From positions 1 to 64,000 of the forward strand of contig NZ_FXTH01000016.1 in assembly GCF_900182555.1 (NCBI RefSeq): a stretch of 64,000 nt of DNA, written 5' to 3'. The position numbers and the translations under genes are program-made. Each line of letters begins with the position of its first letter. The stretch's first letter is position 1. The stretch comes from Fodinibius sediminis (lineage in GTDB: Bacteria; Bacteroidota; Rhodothermia; Balneolales; Balneolaceae). Positions 9,509 through 18,065 of this stretch are shown piece by piece. The notes beneath the pieces are model-generated. The model did no database searches, was not told the DNA's origin, and saw nothing but the letters and a program-made list of their open reading frames with translations.

Positions 9509-9516
9509 TCCTAAAT

Positions 9517-9545
9517 TCCCTCGGGCTGCCAAACGGTCTGAGGGA
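9517..9545 (+). promoter_or_regulatory. intercistronic hairpin between pump and PII-like gene
   Basis: TCCCTC (9517-9522) pairs with GAGGGA (9540-9545) in the 53-bp gap between the pump gene and the PII-like gene. No T-run follows, so it is more likely an attenuating or mRNA-stabilising stem than a full terminator. A longer stem lies at the equivalent place in the second efflux operon (25707-25746). Confidence 0.45.
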
Positions 9546-9561
9546 TTAAACACATACCATT

Positions 9562-9879
9562 ATGAAAGAAATTAAAGCGTTTATCCGAACCAACATGATT
9601 GACTATGTTATTGACGCCATTGAAAATTTGCCCGATGCGCCCGGTATTACGCTGAGTGACGTGCGCGGCTGGGGGCACCCTAAAGAAGGCCCGGCCCAGC
9701 TGGTCCAGCGCATTAAGCTGGAGACCGTAGTACCTGCCCGCCGCGTGGATGAAATAATCACCGTTATTACTGAAAAGGGACGAACCGGAAACCATGGTGA
9801 TGGAAAAATCTTTGTCTCAAATGTCGAACAAGGCGTCCGCATTCGAACAGGGGAAACGGATGAGGAGATCATCCGTTAG
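9562..9879 (+). CDS. PII-like signalling protein linked to RND efflux
   Basis: 105-residue protein of the PII superfamily. The N-terminal MKEIKAFIRTN strand and the C-terminal GDGKIFVSNVEQGVRIRTGE match the PII fold signatures, including the region that binds adenine nucleotides in GlnB/GlnK. The T-loop lacks the YRGAEY uridylylation motif and reads GWGHPKEGPAQ, so it is not a classical nitrogen regulator. A PII subgroup is known beside heavy-metal RND pumps, and this one sits directly after such a pump, as does a second copy at 25769. It may adjust pump activity to the energy state or metal level; this is inference. A strong terminator follows at 9904. Confidence 0.88.
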   Translation: MKEIKAFIRTNMIDYVIDAIENLPDAPGITLSDVRGWGHPKEGPAQLVQRIKLETVVPARRVDEIITVITEKGRTGNHGDGKIFVSNVEQGVRIRTGETDEEIIR

Positions 9880-9903
9880 GTAGTCCAGCCAACCCCGGGT
9901 TGT

Positions 9904-9933
9904 CGCCACCTGACGGTGGCGGCAGCTTTTTTT
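9904..9933 (+). terminator. rho-independent terminator after first efflux operon
   Basis: Stem CGCCACC / GGTGGCG with a TGAC loop (9904-9921), closely followed by seven T at 9927-9933. It lies 25 bp after the stop of the PII-like gene and closes the operon. Confidence 0.85.
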
Positions 9934-10072
9934 ACTCAAACCCAGGATCGGTGATCATGCTGAAACTATTCCTGCGTAACCTCCATCACTATCCTGCGGG
10001 CTGCCCCTGCCTGACCACAGCGGTAGCTTTATCAGTACGCTATGAAATAATATCAGATTAGAAGAAACTGCT

Positions 10073-10318
10073 ATGGCTTCTAAAAACAGACTTAAATATG
10101 TAGTTGTCGCTGTAATGCTGATTCTGGCGGGGGTTGCCATGGCCGATGCGCTGGGCGCCTTTAACCCCAAGCCTTACACCAAAGTATCCAAAGGATCGCA
10201 TGCCCATTATGTGCCGGCGGACCGGGATCCGGATGTTTCGATTACCCGATTCCCTAAGCGCCCGCCGGGGCCCGGGGAAACCATTACCCCGCAAGGACAG
10301 ATAGTACGAAAGAACTAA
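10073..10318 (+). CDS. small membrane-anchored or secreted hypothetical protein
   Basis: 81 residues. One N-terminal hydrophobic segment (YVVVAVMLILAGVAMADALG) is followed by a polar tail rich in proline, with His residues in KGSHAHYVPADRDPD. It is either anchored in the inner membrane or exported after cleavage near MADALGA. It is placed 44 bp before the cupredoxin gene on the same strand, so a periplasmic metal-related role is possible. I do not recognise a family. Confidence 0.6.
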   Translation: MASKNRLKYVVVAVMLILAGVAMADALGAFNPKPYTKVSKGSHAHYVPADRDPDVSITRFPKRPPGPGETITPQGQIVRKN

Positions 10319-10362
10319 CACATTACCTTAATCTTCAATACTAACCTCAAATCATCGTCATT

Positions 10363-10920
10363 ATGCATTTATTGACCTACATGCTGCTCTTACTGGCTTT
10401 TCTGGCTGGGTGCGGCGGCGGAGAGCAACAACCTCAATCACAGGAGACACAAGCACAAACCCAGGAGATAAGAACCATTGATATTATTGGTGTGGACCAG
10501 ATGAAATATGTGGTGAAGGAAGAAGGGAAGCTGCTGGGAACGGCTGAAACCATCAAAACCTCCGGTGGCGATTCCTATCTGCTGCTTCAGACTATTGAGG
10601 CCACGCCCGGGGAGAAGCTGCGTATTCGCCTCACGACCGTGAGCGACCTTCCCGCCACGGCCATGGCTCATAACTGGGTGCTGCTGAAGCTGGGGATTGA
10701 TCCGGCCAGCTTCACAAAAGAAGCAATGAAAGCCAAAAGTAGTGAGTACATTCCCGAAGGCCGAACCGATGATATCATTGCCCATACCGGGCTTGCCGGC
10801 GGGGGAGAGACGGTTGAGGTCACGGTTACCGTCCCCGAGAAAACCGGCGACTATAATTATCTGTGCACGTTTCCCGGCCACTTTGCAGCAGGAATGAAAG
10901 GGAAACTCGTTGTTCAGTAA
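10363..10920 (+). CDS. azurin/plastocyanin-like cupredoxin lipoprotein
   Basis: 185-residue periplasmic copper protein. A lipobox (FLAGC at about residues 13-17) indicates lipidation. The C-terminal 130 residues form a cupredoxin domain with the type-1 copper ligands visible: His in MAHNWVLLK, then Cys, His and Met in YLCTFPGHFAAGMKG. This pattern is closest to azurin/auracyanin. A Gln-rich linker (about residues 22-36) joins anchor and domain. Such proteins carry electrons or buffer copper. The neighbours are an efflux operon and an AraC-type regulator with a metal-binding-like segment. Confidence 0.88.
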   Translation: MHLLTYMLLLLAFLAGCGGGEQQPQSQETQAQTQEIRTIDIIGVDQMKYVVKEEGKLLGTAETIKTSGGDSYLLLQTIEATPGEKLRIRLTTVSDLPATAMAHNWVLLKLGIDPASFTKEAMKAKSSEYIPEGRTDDIIAHTGLAGGGETVEVTVTVPEKTGDYNYLCTFPGHFAAGMKGKLVVQ

Positions 10921-11004
10921 TCCGGTAGTACAGCATCATAACCCGACCATTTTGAGGTGGCTCTGGACAACGCCTGCCTCATTATATTATATCCTAAGCT
11001 GACA

Positions 11005-11574
11005 ATGATGAATGATAGCTATTTTCACATAAAAAATATGGTGTGCAAACATTGCGGGGAAGTGCTCGAGGCGAAGTTGGTGGACGCTGGGTTTCCAATC
11101 AAACATATTGAACTGGGGCGGATAGAATTCGCCCGGCCGATTGATGAGGAAGAGCTCACTGAATTATGGGAGGTTGTCCACCAAAATGGCTTTGAAATTG
11201 TGAGCGATCGAAGCAGCCAGCTAGTCGAACAAATCAAACATCTAATTATAGGCCTCATACACCATGGTAAGCGATTGGATACCACGTTATCACAGTATCT
11301 ATCTGATCGACTTCATAAAGAGTACCAGCACCTCAGCCGGTTGTTTTCCGATGTAGAGGGAAACTCTATTGAACGATTTTACATCCTTCAAAAGATTGAA
11401 CGGGCCAAGGAGCTCATTGTCTATGGGGAGCACACCATGGCAGAAATTGCTTATCGGTTAGACTACAGCAGCCAGCAGCATTTTTCCAGGCAGTTTAAAA
11501 AAGAAACCGGGCTAACCCCCTCGCATTTCAGAGACATCAAAGAAAATAAGCGTATCTCCATCGACCGGTTATAA
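11005..11574 (+). CDS. AraC-family regulator with HMA-like N-terminal segment
   Basis: About 189 residues if started at ATG 11005 (an upstream GTG at 10957 is also in frame). The N-terminal 70 residues resemble a ferredoxin-like heavy-metal-associated domain: IKNMVCKHCGEVLEAKL carries Cys-x-x-Cys. The C-terminal half is an AraC DNA-binding domain with both helix-turn-helix units (TMAEIAYRLDYSSQQHFSRQ and FKKETGLTPSHFRD). A metal-sensing transcription regulator is the natural reading. It follows the cupredoxin gene and precedes nhaA, with a terminator between it and nhaA. Its targets are not visible. Confidence 0.8.
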   Translation: MMNDSYFHIKNMVCKHCGEVLEAKLVDAGFPIKHIELGRIEFARPIDEEELTELWEVVHQNGFEIVSDRSSQLVEQIKHLIIGLIHHGKRLDTTLSQYLSDRLHKEYQHLSRLFSDVEGNSIERFYILQKIERAKELIVYGEHTMAEIAYRLDYSSQQHFSRQFKKETGLTPSHFRDIKENKRISIDRL

Positions 11575-11747
11575 CAAAATAATGCACAAGAAGATCATAA
11601 AAATGCAAGAGTTACCCTCACATAATCAACAACTTACCAGCAGAGGCTATCACACAATAGCCTTATCCCTATGCGCTTTGATGAAGTGGTACTGTGATAT
11701 GATTACTCCATACATTTCATCATAATCCCTAAGCGTTAAATTGGCAG

Positions 11748-11779
11748 GCACCGCTGTTTGACCGCGGCGGTGCTTTTTT
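11748..11779 (+). terminator. rho-independent terminator upstream of nhaA
   Basis: GCACCGC (11748-11754) and GCGGTGC (11767-11773) form the stem, followed by six T (11774-11779). It ends transcription from the cupredoxin/AraC side and implies that nhaA has its own promoter or depends on readthrough. Confidence 0.8.
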
Positions 11780-11815
11780 ATGATTCAAAATGGCCATTAA
11801 TAATAATTAGGAACC

Positions 11816-13171
11816 GTGCAAAGTTCAAAACGTTATACCTCTGTTCTTCATTTTTTTAAAAAAGATTCCGCGGCCGGCCTGATGCTCCTGTTGGCAACGG
11901 TAGCAGCCCTTGTCATAGCCAATAGCCCACTTAATAAATGGTATGAGCACCTGTTGGAGTTAGAGTTTACCATCGGCTTTTCTTCGCTGGTGATTGAACA
12001 CTCGGTTCACGAATGGATTAATGACGGACTGATGGCGATTTTTTTCCTGTTGGTCGGACTGGAAATCAAGCGGGAGCTGAAGTACGGGGAGCTTTCGACG
12101 TTACAATCGGCGCTTCTTCCCGTTATTACCGCAATGGCGGGAGCTTTCGTGCCGGCCCTCATTTTTTGGGGGCTCAACGGCGGCTCGGATTTTATGAACG
12201 GCTGGGCCATTCCCATGGCTACCGATATTGCGTTTGTTATCGGCGTGTTGGCGGTGCTGGGTTCCCGGGTGCCGGTGTGGGCTAAAGTTTTTGTCACGGC
12301 CATAGCCGTCGTGGATGATCTCATTGCCGTGCTGGTGATCGCCTTCTTCTATACCGAACAGATAAGCATGGCGGCGCTGTCCGTTGCTGGTCTATGCCTG
12401 CTGGTATTATTGCTATTTAACTACAAAAACGTCAATAACCTGGCGCCCTATCTTTTGGTAGGGGGGATCATGTGGGTTGCGGTGCTTAAATCCGGAGTCC
12501 ACTCCACGATAGCCGGGGTCCTGCTGGGATTTGCCCTACCGGCCGCTCGGGGCTGGAGCCTGGACCAGTTAAAAGAATATGCCCAAGAAGGCTTTGATCT
12601 TTTTAAACAAGCAGCCGATGAGGACCTGCCGGTGACCAGGGAACAGGCCCTGCACCATATGGATGAGACCGTACAGCATGCGCAATCGCCGCTGCACCGA
12701 CTGGAGCATAAACTGCATACCGCAGTCTATTTTGTAATCATGCCACTGTTTGCTTTTGCCAATGCCGGGGTTATTTTTGACCCTAACGTAATGAGCCAGG
12801 CCTTAATATCGCCTCTCACCTGGGGCATAGCGATTGGATTATTCATTGGAAAACAGGTCGGTATTTTCGGAGCTACCTGGCTGCTTACCATACTGGGCAT
12901 CTCCGGATTGTCCGCTGAAAAAGAAACCTGGAAGGTGGTGTACGGAGTGGCCCTGCTGGCGGGCATTGGGTTTACGATGTCACTGTTTATTGCCGGCTTG
13001 TCTTTTACTGATCCCACCTTACTGGAGTTTACAAAAGTCGGCATTCTTATCGGTTCGCTGGTCAGTGGCGTGTTGGGTTACCTTGTACTCAGCCGCCGCC
13101 CAGATTTCGAAGCCGAAGAACAGGAGCCGTTTGATTTATCGGAGCAGAAGCAGGTGCAAACGGAACCATAA
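11816..13171 (+). CDS. nhaA: Na+/H+ antiporter NhaA
   Basis: Inner-membrane antiporter that exports Na+ (or Li+) in exchange for protons. 451 residues, longer than the E. coli protein (388) because of a polar insert (about residues 255-305, EDLPVTREQALHHMDETVQ) and a charged tail. The paired aspartates of the ion site are seen in AVVDDLIAVL, the helix-IV aspartate in MATDIAFVIGVLAVLG and the conserved lysine in FIGKQVGIFG. The start is GTG. The 11.7-kb terminator separates it from the upstream regulator. It fits a salt-living host and sits among metal genes, where it may support the proton gradient used by RND pumps. Confidence 0.95.
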   Translation: MQSSKRYTSVLHFFKKDSAAGLMLLLATVAALVIANSPLNKWYEHLLELEFTIGFSSLVIEHSVHEWINDGLMAIFFLLVGLEIKRELKYGELSTLQSALLPVITAMAGAFVPALIFWGLNGGSDFMNGWAIPMATDIAFVIGVLAVLGSRVPVWAKVFVTAIAVVDDLIAVLVIAFFYTEQISMAALSVAGLCLLVLLLFNYKNVNNLAPYLLVGGIMWVAVLKSGVHSTIAGVLLGFALPAARGWSLDQLKEYAQEGFDLFKQAADEDLPVTREQALHHMDETVQHAQSPLHRLEHKLHTAVYFVIMPLFAFANAGVIFDPNVMSQALISPLTWGIAIGLFIGKQVGIFGATWLLTILGISGLSAEKETWKVVYGVALLAGIGFTMSLFIAGLSFTDPTLLEFTKVGILIGSLVSGVLGYLVLSRRPDFEAEEQEPFDLSEQKQVQTEP

Positions 13172-13228
13172 CCTGGGTAACAGTTCATTTTTAAACTGGC
13201 TTAAAACATTGTAAAACCATCAAATTAT

Positions 13229-13663
13229 ATGAATACATTAGTGCTTGATATCAGCGATGTACTGCATCAGGTGGCCAATGCCGAGGATCAGTGCATTGAT
13301 CGTTTAAAGGGCAGTCTCGAAAAAAGAAATGGAATTAAGCAGGTCCGACTGGATACAGAAGAACCAGGTCCAGAACTTTGTATTTACTTTGATGAAGATA
13401 TCATTTCGGCAAGCCAAATAAAACATATCGCAACCCAGACGGCTGGTAAACTGGATGATACCTTTGGCCATCTGTGGATTAGAATGCGGGCAGTGCGAGA
13501 CCAGAACCACCGGCAGGCCGTAACGACTCTTCTCAATAATTTTAAGGGCGTTATGAATGTGTGGGTAATTCCCACCGGATGGATCTTTTTAGAGTTTAAC
13601 AGGTATATTACACAGGAAGCGGTTTTATTAGAGCTGATTGAAAAAATGGATTTAGTCGTTTAA
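13229..13663 (+). CDS. tandem HMA-like protein, paralogue of the P1B ATPase N-terminus
   Basis: 144-residue soluble protein that looks like two small ferredoxin-like domains. It aligns throughout with the first ~150 residues of the P-type ATPase at 15113: shared segments include the DTFGHL motif, IKHIA/IKNMA, TGWI..LE.NR and LLE.IEKM.L. Neither domain has the CxxC of classical HMA domains; one Cys (AEDQCIDRL, matching VEDKCVYRL) and one Cys in LCIYFD/VCIHFN are conserved in both proteins. A free copy of an ATPase metal-binding domain suggests a chaperone or a regulator of that pump, but no such family function is known to me. It lies 58 bp after nhaA. Confidence 0.7.
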   Translation: MNTLVLDISDVLHQVANAEDQCIDRLKGSLEKRNGIKQVRLDTEEPGPELCIYFDEDIISASQIKHIATQTAGKLDDTFGHLWIRMRAVRDQNHRQAVTTLLNNFKGVMNVWVIPTGWIFLEFNRYITQEAVLLELIEKMDLVV

Positions 13664-13693
13664 AAAAATGCAATTTTTAATCCCGGAGGTTCT

Positions 13694-13922
13694 ATGAAAC
13701 CACGCATGCTATCTACGGAGGAAATCAAAACCATATACAACAGGTGGACTGTGGTATATGATGCTTCGCTCTGGTCATTTTACCTGTTGGAATTTAAAGT
13801 GCGGGACAGGGTTCAAATTTGGATTACTTACAAAAAAAGTTGGACCTAAAGGTTCTATTATCGGGGTTGACCTTTCGTATAGCCTGATAAACGCAAAAAA
13901 TAGTTCGCTTTTTTCAGATTGA
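13694..13922 (+). pseudogene. decayed class I SAM methyltransferase
   Basis: An ATG at 13694 preceded by GGAGG begins a frame reading MKPRMLSTEEIKTIYNRW and VVYDASLWSFYLLEFKVRDR, the usual opening of UbiE-like methyltransferases, then stops. A second frame resumes with VGPKGSIIGVDLSYSLINAK, the family's motif II region. The glycine-rich SAM-binding motif that should lie between them is missing, so a short internal deletion and frameshift destroyed the gene. The remains run into the stop of the convergent rhomboid gene. A complete relative lies at 58857. Confidence 0.7.
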
Positions 13923-14546
13923 ATGATGATTCTCTCCCTTGAGTCCCCATATCTTGATTAAAACATAACCAAACACCATGCCACCGAGGTGGGCAAAGTT
14001 GGCCACGTTCGAATCAGTGCGGGTAAGGCCGCTTACCAATTCAATCACCCCAAAAATGGCAACGAAATATTTTGCCTTTATAGGGATTGGGGGGATTAAC
14101 AATATAATATATCGGTCGGGAAACATCATGCCAAAGGCCAACAAGATCCCATAAACCGCCCCCGAAGCGCCAACCGTGGGGGTGCCGGAAGAGACGACCA
14201 AGAGCTGTATAAGGCCCGCTCCGATGCCCGTTGCAAAATAATAAATAGTAAACCGGTTGGTTCCCCAGTAATTTTCGATGGCCTGGCCAAACATCCAAAG
14301 CGCAAACAGGTTAAAAAAGATATGGCCTAACCCAGCATGCAGAAACATATAGCTAACGGGTTGCCAGATCTCAAACTGTCCGGAGCCAACGGGCCATAAT
14401 GCTCCGTAGGCAAACAGTAACTCGCCGATAACCGGCGTGTTCAGGGCTAAAAAGAAGACCCCGTTTATAATCAGAAGATGCTTGACGGCCGGCGGAAAAA
14501 CAGAAAATTGCGTGCCGGGACTATATCGATTATTTGAATAGCTCAT
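13914..14546 (-). CDS. rhomboid-family intramembrane serine protease
   Basis: 210 residues with six hydrophobic helices. The catalytic serine motif GASGAVYG and the catalytic histidine in FAHLGGMVFGY are present, as is the HAGLGHIFFN loop that forms the oxyanion region. It cleaves membrane-spanning segments of substrate proteins; the substrate here is unknown. It lies convergent to the methyltransferase remnant and divergent from the SpoIIAA-like gene. Start at 14546 is the only ATG before the first helix. Confidence 0.92.
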   Translation of the reverse strand: MSYSNNRYSPGTQFSVFPPAVKHLLIINGVFFLALNTPVIGELLFAYGALWPVGSGQFEIWQPVSYMFLHAGLGHIFFNLFALWMFGQAIENYWGTNRFTIYYFATGIGAGLIQLLVVSSGTPTVGASGAVYGILLAFGMMFPDRYIILLIPPIPIKAKYFVAIFGVIELVSGLTRTDSNVANFAHLGGMVFGYVLIKIWGLKGENHHSI

Positions 14547-14736
14547 AGGCTATTAGTCTGAGGCAGTTCGGATTACATAAGGTAAGGTACGGATTATGTG
14601 TTTAACTTGATTGCAAATCAGGCGGTTTTTCCCGTTTCCTCATAATTCTGCACGGTTTTTACATAAACCTGCAAGTCTGTTCTGTGTTTAACGTGTATTA
14701 TGTAAGTGAAGCAAGTTTAATTAAAGGCGTTTTACC

Positions 14737-15120
14737 ATGCTTACGGTTAATAATAATGAATCGCAAAACGGTGTTTTGGCCTTGCAGGTAACCGATAAAC
14801 TAACGGAAGGTGTTTTGAATGATCTTGTGCCTGTATTAAAAAAACATGTCTCCCAACATAATGATCCCCATTTAATCCTGGTTATGGAAAACTTTAAGGG
14901 CTGGGAAGATGCCGCCGCGTTCTGGAAAGATCTTCGGCTGGATGCCGAATATATCGGTTCGTTTGATCGCATTGCTATCATAGGGGAGGCAAAGTGGCAA
15001 CAATGGGGCACGCAGCTGTTGAACCCCCTGTTCAACGAAGAATTACAATTCTTTTCCCTCGATCATGCGGGGAGCGCATGGAATTGGATTCGTAAATCAC
15101 ATGAAGGAACGGATGAATAA
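14737..15120 (+). CDS. SpoIIAA-like (STAS/SEC14-type) protein
   Basis: 127-residue cytosolic protein of the SpoIIAA-like/STAS family: an N-terminal beta strand (VLALQVTDKLTEG), LILVMENFKGWEDAAAFWKD, and FDRIAIIGEAKWQQWG are the family segments. Such proteins are found beside membrane transporters and are thought to bind lipids or regulate partners. Its stop codon overlaps the start of the P-type ATPase by 8 bp (ATGAATAA), so the two are translationally coupled and this protein probably serves the ATPase. Confidence 0.8.
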   Translation: MLTVNNNESQNGVLALQVTDKLTEGVLNDLVPVLKKHVSQHNDPHLILVMENFKGWEDAAAFWKDLRLDAEYIGSFDRIAIIGEAKWQQWGTQLLNPLFNEELQFFSLDHAGSAWNWIRKSHEGTDE

Positions 15121-17806
15121 ATTAACGATTAACCTGCCCATATTACTACCGGATATTCCTGATGTAGAAGATAAGTGTGTCTACCGTCTCATCACAACAC
15201 TTGAGGGCCGGGAAGGAATACACCGGGTACATATAAAAAGGGAGGAAGAGGATTCACTAGTATGCATCCACTTTAATCCCGAGATAATTTCTCTTCGGCA
15301 TATAAAAAATATGGCCCGTCAGGCGGGCGCTCAGCTTCAGGATACTTTTGGGCACCTGTTGCTGGAAGTCCGGGGTATCCGTCATCCCCGTCATGCCCGC
15401 ACGATCACACGGCGGCTGCAAAAGTTAAGGGGGGTTGTTAGTGCCTATGCCGGGGCTACCGGCTGGATACAATTGGAATATAATCGGAGCATGGTAAATG
15501 ACCATAGCCTGCTGGAATCGATTGAAGAAATGGGGTTGACAATCAAGCAGCTTTCCAACAGCTTCTCGGATGGGCATCCGTATCCCCCGGGGCGCCAAAA
15601 TGAGCTTGATTCGACCATCGATGATGAATCAGCCAGCCTGGAAATAGCCCCGGCCCAGCGCCATTCCGATAACCAATCCCTGCTTGAAGAACAAAAACAA
15701 GAACATCCTGAAAGTCCTGATTTCCCTCAACACACCGATGCCCAACAGCATGAAAAAGATAAATCCGGCGATACGGATGAAGGCGATCACGAGCATAGTC
15801 ACGAAGATGATGGCCACGGCAATGATCACGCTCATGACGATGAGGAAGAACACGCCCATGCCCACGACCATGGGGGCATCTTCGGGGAGAAAACGGAGCT
15901 GATCTTTTCGCTGATCTGCGGGGGGCTGCTCGCGGTTGGCTTTGGGCTCTCCTTTGCCGGCGGGGTCCCCGGCTGGGTATCTTTGGTCCTGTATGTAGGG
16001 TCCTACTTTTTTGGCAGTTACTACCTGGTCCAGGAGGCCTACACCGAAGTGAAGGCCGGTAATTTTGAGATTGACTTTCTGATGCTGGTAGCGGCCATCG
16101 GAGCAGCCATCCTCGGCGAATGGGCTGAAGGGGCCCTGCTGCTTTTCTTGTTCAGCCTCGGCCACTCCCTGGAACACTATGCCATGGGCCGGGCCCGAGA
16201 GGCCATCAAGGGACTGGCGGAATTGGCGCCGAAAACCGCCCTTCGAAAAATAGACGGAACCACCGAAGAAGTACCGGTAGAAGAGCTGCAGGTCGGAGAG
16301 GTGATTGTGATTAAACCGAACAGCAAAATTTCGGCCGATGGGGTGGTCATTAACGGCCATAGCAGCGTGAACCAAGCGTCCATCACCGGAGAAAGCGTGC
16401 CCGTAGATAAGATGGAGTATGAGGATCCCGAGGCGGTGGACCAAGACGCTGACTCTATTGATGATAAATACCGCGTGTTTGCCGGCACTATCAACGGCAA
16501 CGGCAGCTTGGAGGTGAAGGTGACCAAACTATCCAAAGACTCCACGCTCTCGCGGCTCATCAAGCTGGTCAACGAAGCCGAAGCCCAGAAGTCACCCACT
16601 CAGCAGTTTACCGATAAATTTGAAACCTATTTTGTTCCTGCCGTACTCATGCTGGTGGTCGTATTGAACTTTGCCTTTCTGGTAATCAATGAACCGTTCT
16701 CGGCCAGTTTTTACCGCGCGATGGCGGTGCTGGTAGCGGCCAGTCCCTGTGCGCTGGCGATTTCTACGCCCAGCGCGGTACTCAGTGGCGTAGGCCGTGC
16801 GGCACGCAGCGGGGTACTCATCAAAGGGGGGCGACCGCTGGAGAACCTTGGCATCCTCAAGGCGCTGGCCTTTGACAAGACGGGAACGCTCACTGAGGGG
16901 GAACCAAGACTTACTGATGTGATTACTTTTGATGGCATTGACGAAAATGAACTGGTAAAAACCGCCGTGGCTGTCGAAAGCCTGAGCGATCACCCGCTGG
17001 CCGGGGCGGTGGTCCGTGACGGTAAAGAGAAACTACATGGTGCTGATCTGCCGGAGGCCGAGGATCTGGAATCCATTACCGGCCGGGGCGTCAAGGCCAA
17101 AATGAACGGCTCGCTGGTCCACATCGGCAATTTGGAATTATTTGAAGAGGCCGATGGCATAAAACTGTCTGATGACCTCAAACAACAGGTAGAGGAGTTG
17201 GAGGGGGCAGGCAAGACTACTATGGTGGTGCGCAGCGGCAACCGCTACCTGGGTATTCTGGGGCTGATGGATACCCCGAGGGAGGATGCTAAGGAGGTCA
17301 TTCAAAAGCTGCGCAGTATGGGGCTGACTCACCTGATTATGCTTACCGGCGACAACCAGCGGGTAGCCGATGCTGTAGCCAAGGAAATCGGTATCGACGA
17401 TCCCAAAGGCAATCTGCTGCCGGAAGACAAGGTGGAGGCGATCAAACAGCTGCGGGAAGGAGAAGGCCATGTGGCGATGGTCGGGGACGGGGTCAACGAC
17501 GCTCCGGCGATGGCCAACAGCACCGTAGGTATTGCCATGGGGGCCGCGGGCTCTGATGTGGCACTGGAAACCGCCGATGTGGCCCTGATGGCCGACAAGA
17601 TTTCCGTGCTGCCGTTCGCTATCGGACTGAGTCGCAAAACCAAATCGATTATTAAGCAAAACCTATGGATCAGTCTGGGTATGGTGGCGCTGCTTGTACC
17701 CGCTACGATTCTCGGCCTCAGCATGGGATGGGCGGTTATTGGCCATGAAGGATCAACGGTGGTAGTGGTCTTCAATGCGCTGCGACTGTTGGGATACAAA
17801 TCCTAA
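15113..17806 (+). CDS. P1B-4-type heavy-metal P-type ATPase with tandem N-terminal domains
   Basis: 897 residues from ATG 15113, chosen because AAGGAA lies just before it and the stop of the preceding gene overlaps. Residues 1-155 match the stand-alone protein at 13229. Residues about 224-256 are a His/Asp/Glu-rich linker (HSHEDDGHGNDHAHDDE). The catalytic core has the SPC transport motif (Cys about 546), phosphorylation motif DKTGTLTEG (Asp about 588), MLTGDN and GDGVNDAPAM, and a last helix with HEGST. SPC together with HEGxT is the P1B-4 signature (Co2+, Zn2+ or Fe2+ export). P1B-4 pumps usually lack N-terminal metal-binding domains, so the added module is unusual. Confidence 0.9.
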   Translation: MNKLTINLPILLPDIPDVEDKCVYRLITTLEGREGIHRVHIKREEEDSLVCIHFNPEIISLRHIKNMARQAGAQLQDTFGHLLLEVRGIRHPRHARTITRRLQKLRGVVSAYAGATGWIQLEYNRSMVNDHSLLESIEEMGLTIKQLSNSFSDGHPYPPGRQNELDSTIDDESASLEIAPAQRHSDNQSLLEEQKQEHPESPDFPQHTDAQQHEKDKSGDTDEGDHEHSHEDDGHGNDHAHDDEEEHAHAHDHGGIFGEKTELIFSLICGGLLAVGFGLSFAGGVPGWVSLVLYVGSYFFGSYYLVQEAYTEVKAGNFEIDFLMLVAAIGAAILGEWAEGALLLFLFSLGHSLEHYAMGRAREAIKGLAELAPKTALRKIDGTTEEVPVEELQVGEVIVIKPNSKISADGVVINGHSSVNQASITGESVPVDKMEYEDPEAVDQDADSIDDKYRVFAGTINGNGSLEVKVTKLSKDSTLSRLIKLVNEAEAQKSPTQQFTDKFETYFVPAVLMLVVVLNFAFLVINEPFSASFYRAMAVLVAASPCALAISTPSAVLSGVGRAARSGVLIKGGRPLENLGILKALAFDKTGTLTEGEPRLTDVITFDGIDENELVKTAVAVESLSDHPLAGAVVRDGKEKLHGADLPEAEDLESITGRGVKAKMNGSLVHIGNLELFEEADGIKLSDDLKQQVEELEGAGKTTMVVRSGNRYLGILGLMDTPREDAKEVIQKLRSMGLTHLIMLTGDNQRVADAVAKEIGIDDPKGNLLPEDKVEAIKQLREGEGHVAMVGDGVNDAPAMANSTVGIAMGAAGSDVALETADVALMADKISVLPFAIGLSRKTKSIIKQNLWISLGMVALLVPATILGLSMGWAVIGHEGSTVVVVFNALRLLGYKS

Positions 17807-17851
17807 GTGAGCCTTTTTTAAAAATATTCCCACATCATACTGGTGACGTTT

Positions 17852-18028
17852 ATGAAATGGACCTTTGAAGATTTTGGTGCCGACCTGAAGGATTTAAATC
17901 CAAAGGTGCGTGAAAAAGCATTGGAAATTGCCAACCGGATGATGGAGGAGGGCGATGGCTCCGAAGGTGAAGTTATTAAACAGGCGGTAAAAGAAGCCCA
18001 GGAATGGTTTTTGGATAAACAGGCCTAG
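17852..18028 (+). CDS. small acidic protein of unknown function
   Basis: 58 residues from ATG 17852 (GTG 17843 is an alternative). It is a short soluble protein with the pattern DLKDLNPKVREKALEIANRM followed by an acidic turn and AVKEAQEWF. This resembles a widespread family of short proteins that have a conserved LNPKVREKAIEIAN-like helix and a closing Ala/Glu/Trp helix, often with stress genes. It follows the ATPase by 45 bp and may be cotranscribed. No biochemical role is known to me. Confidence 0.6.
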   Translation: MKWTFEDFGADLKDLNPKVREKALEIANRMMEEGDGSEGEVIKQAVKEAQEWFLDKQA

Positions 18029-18065
18029 AAAGTAAACTCAAATTAATTTGTACAAGATCTTTTTG

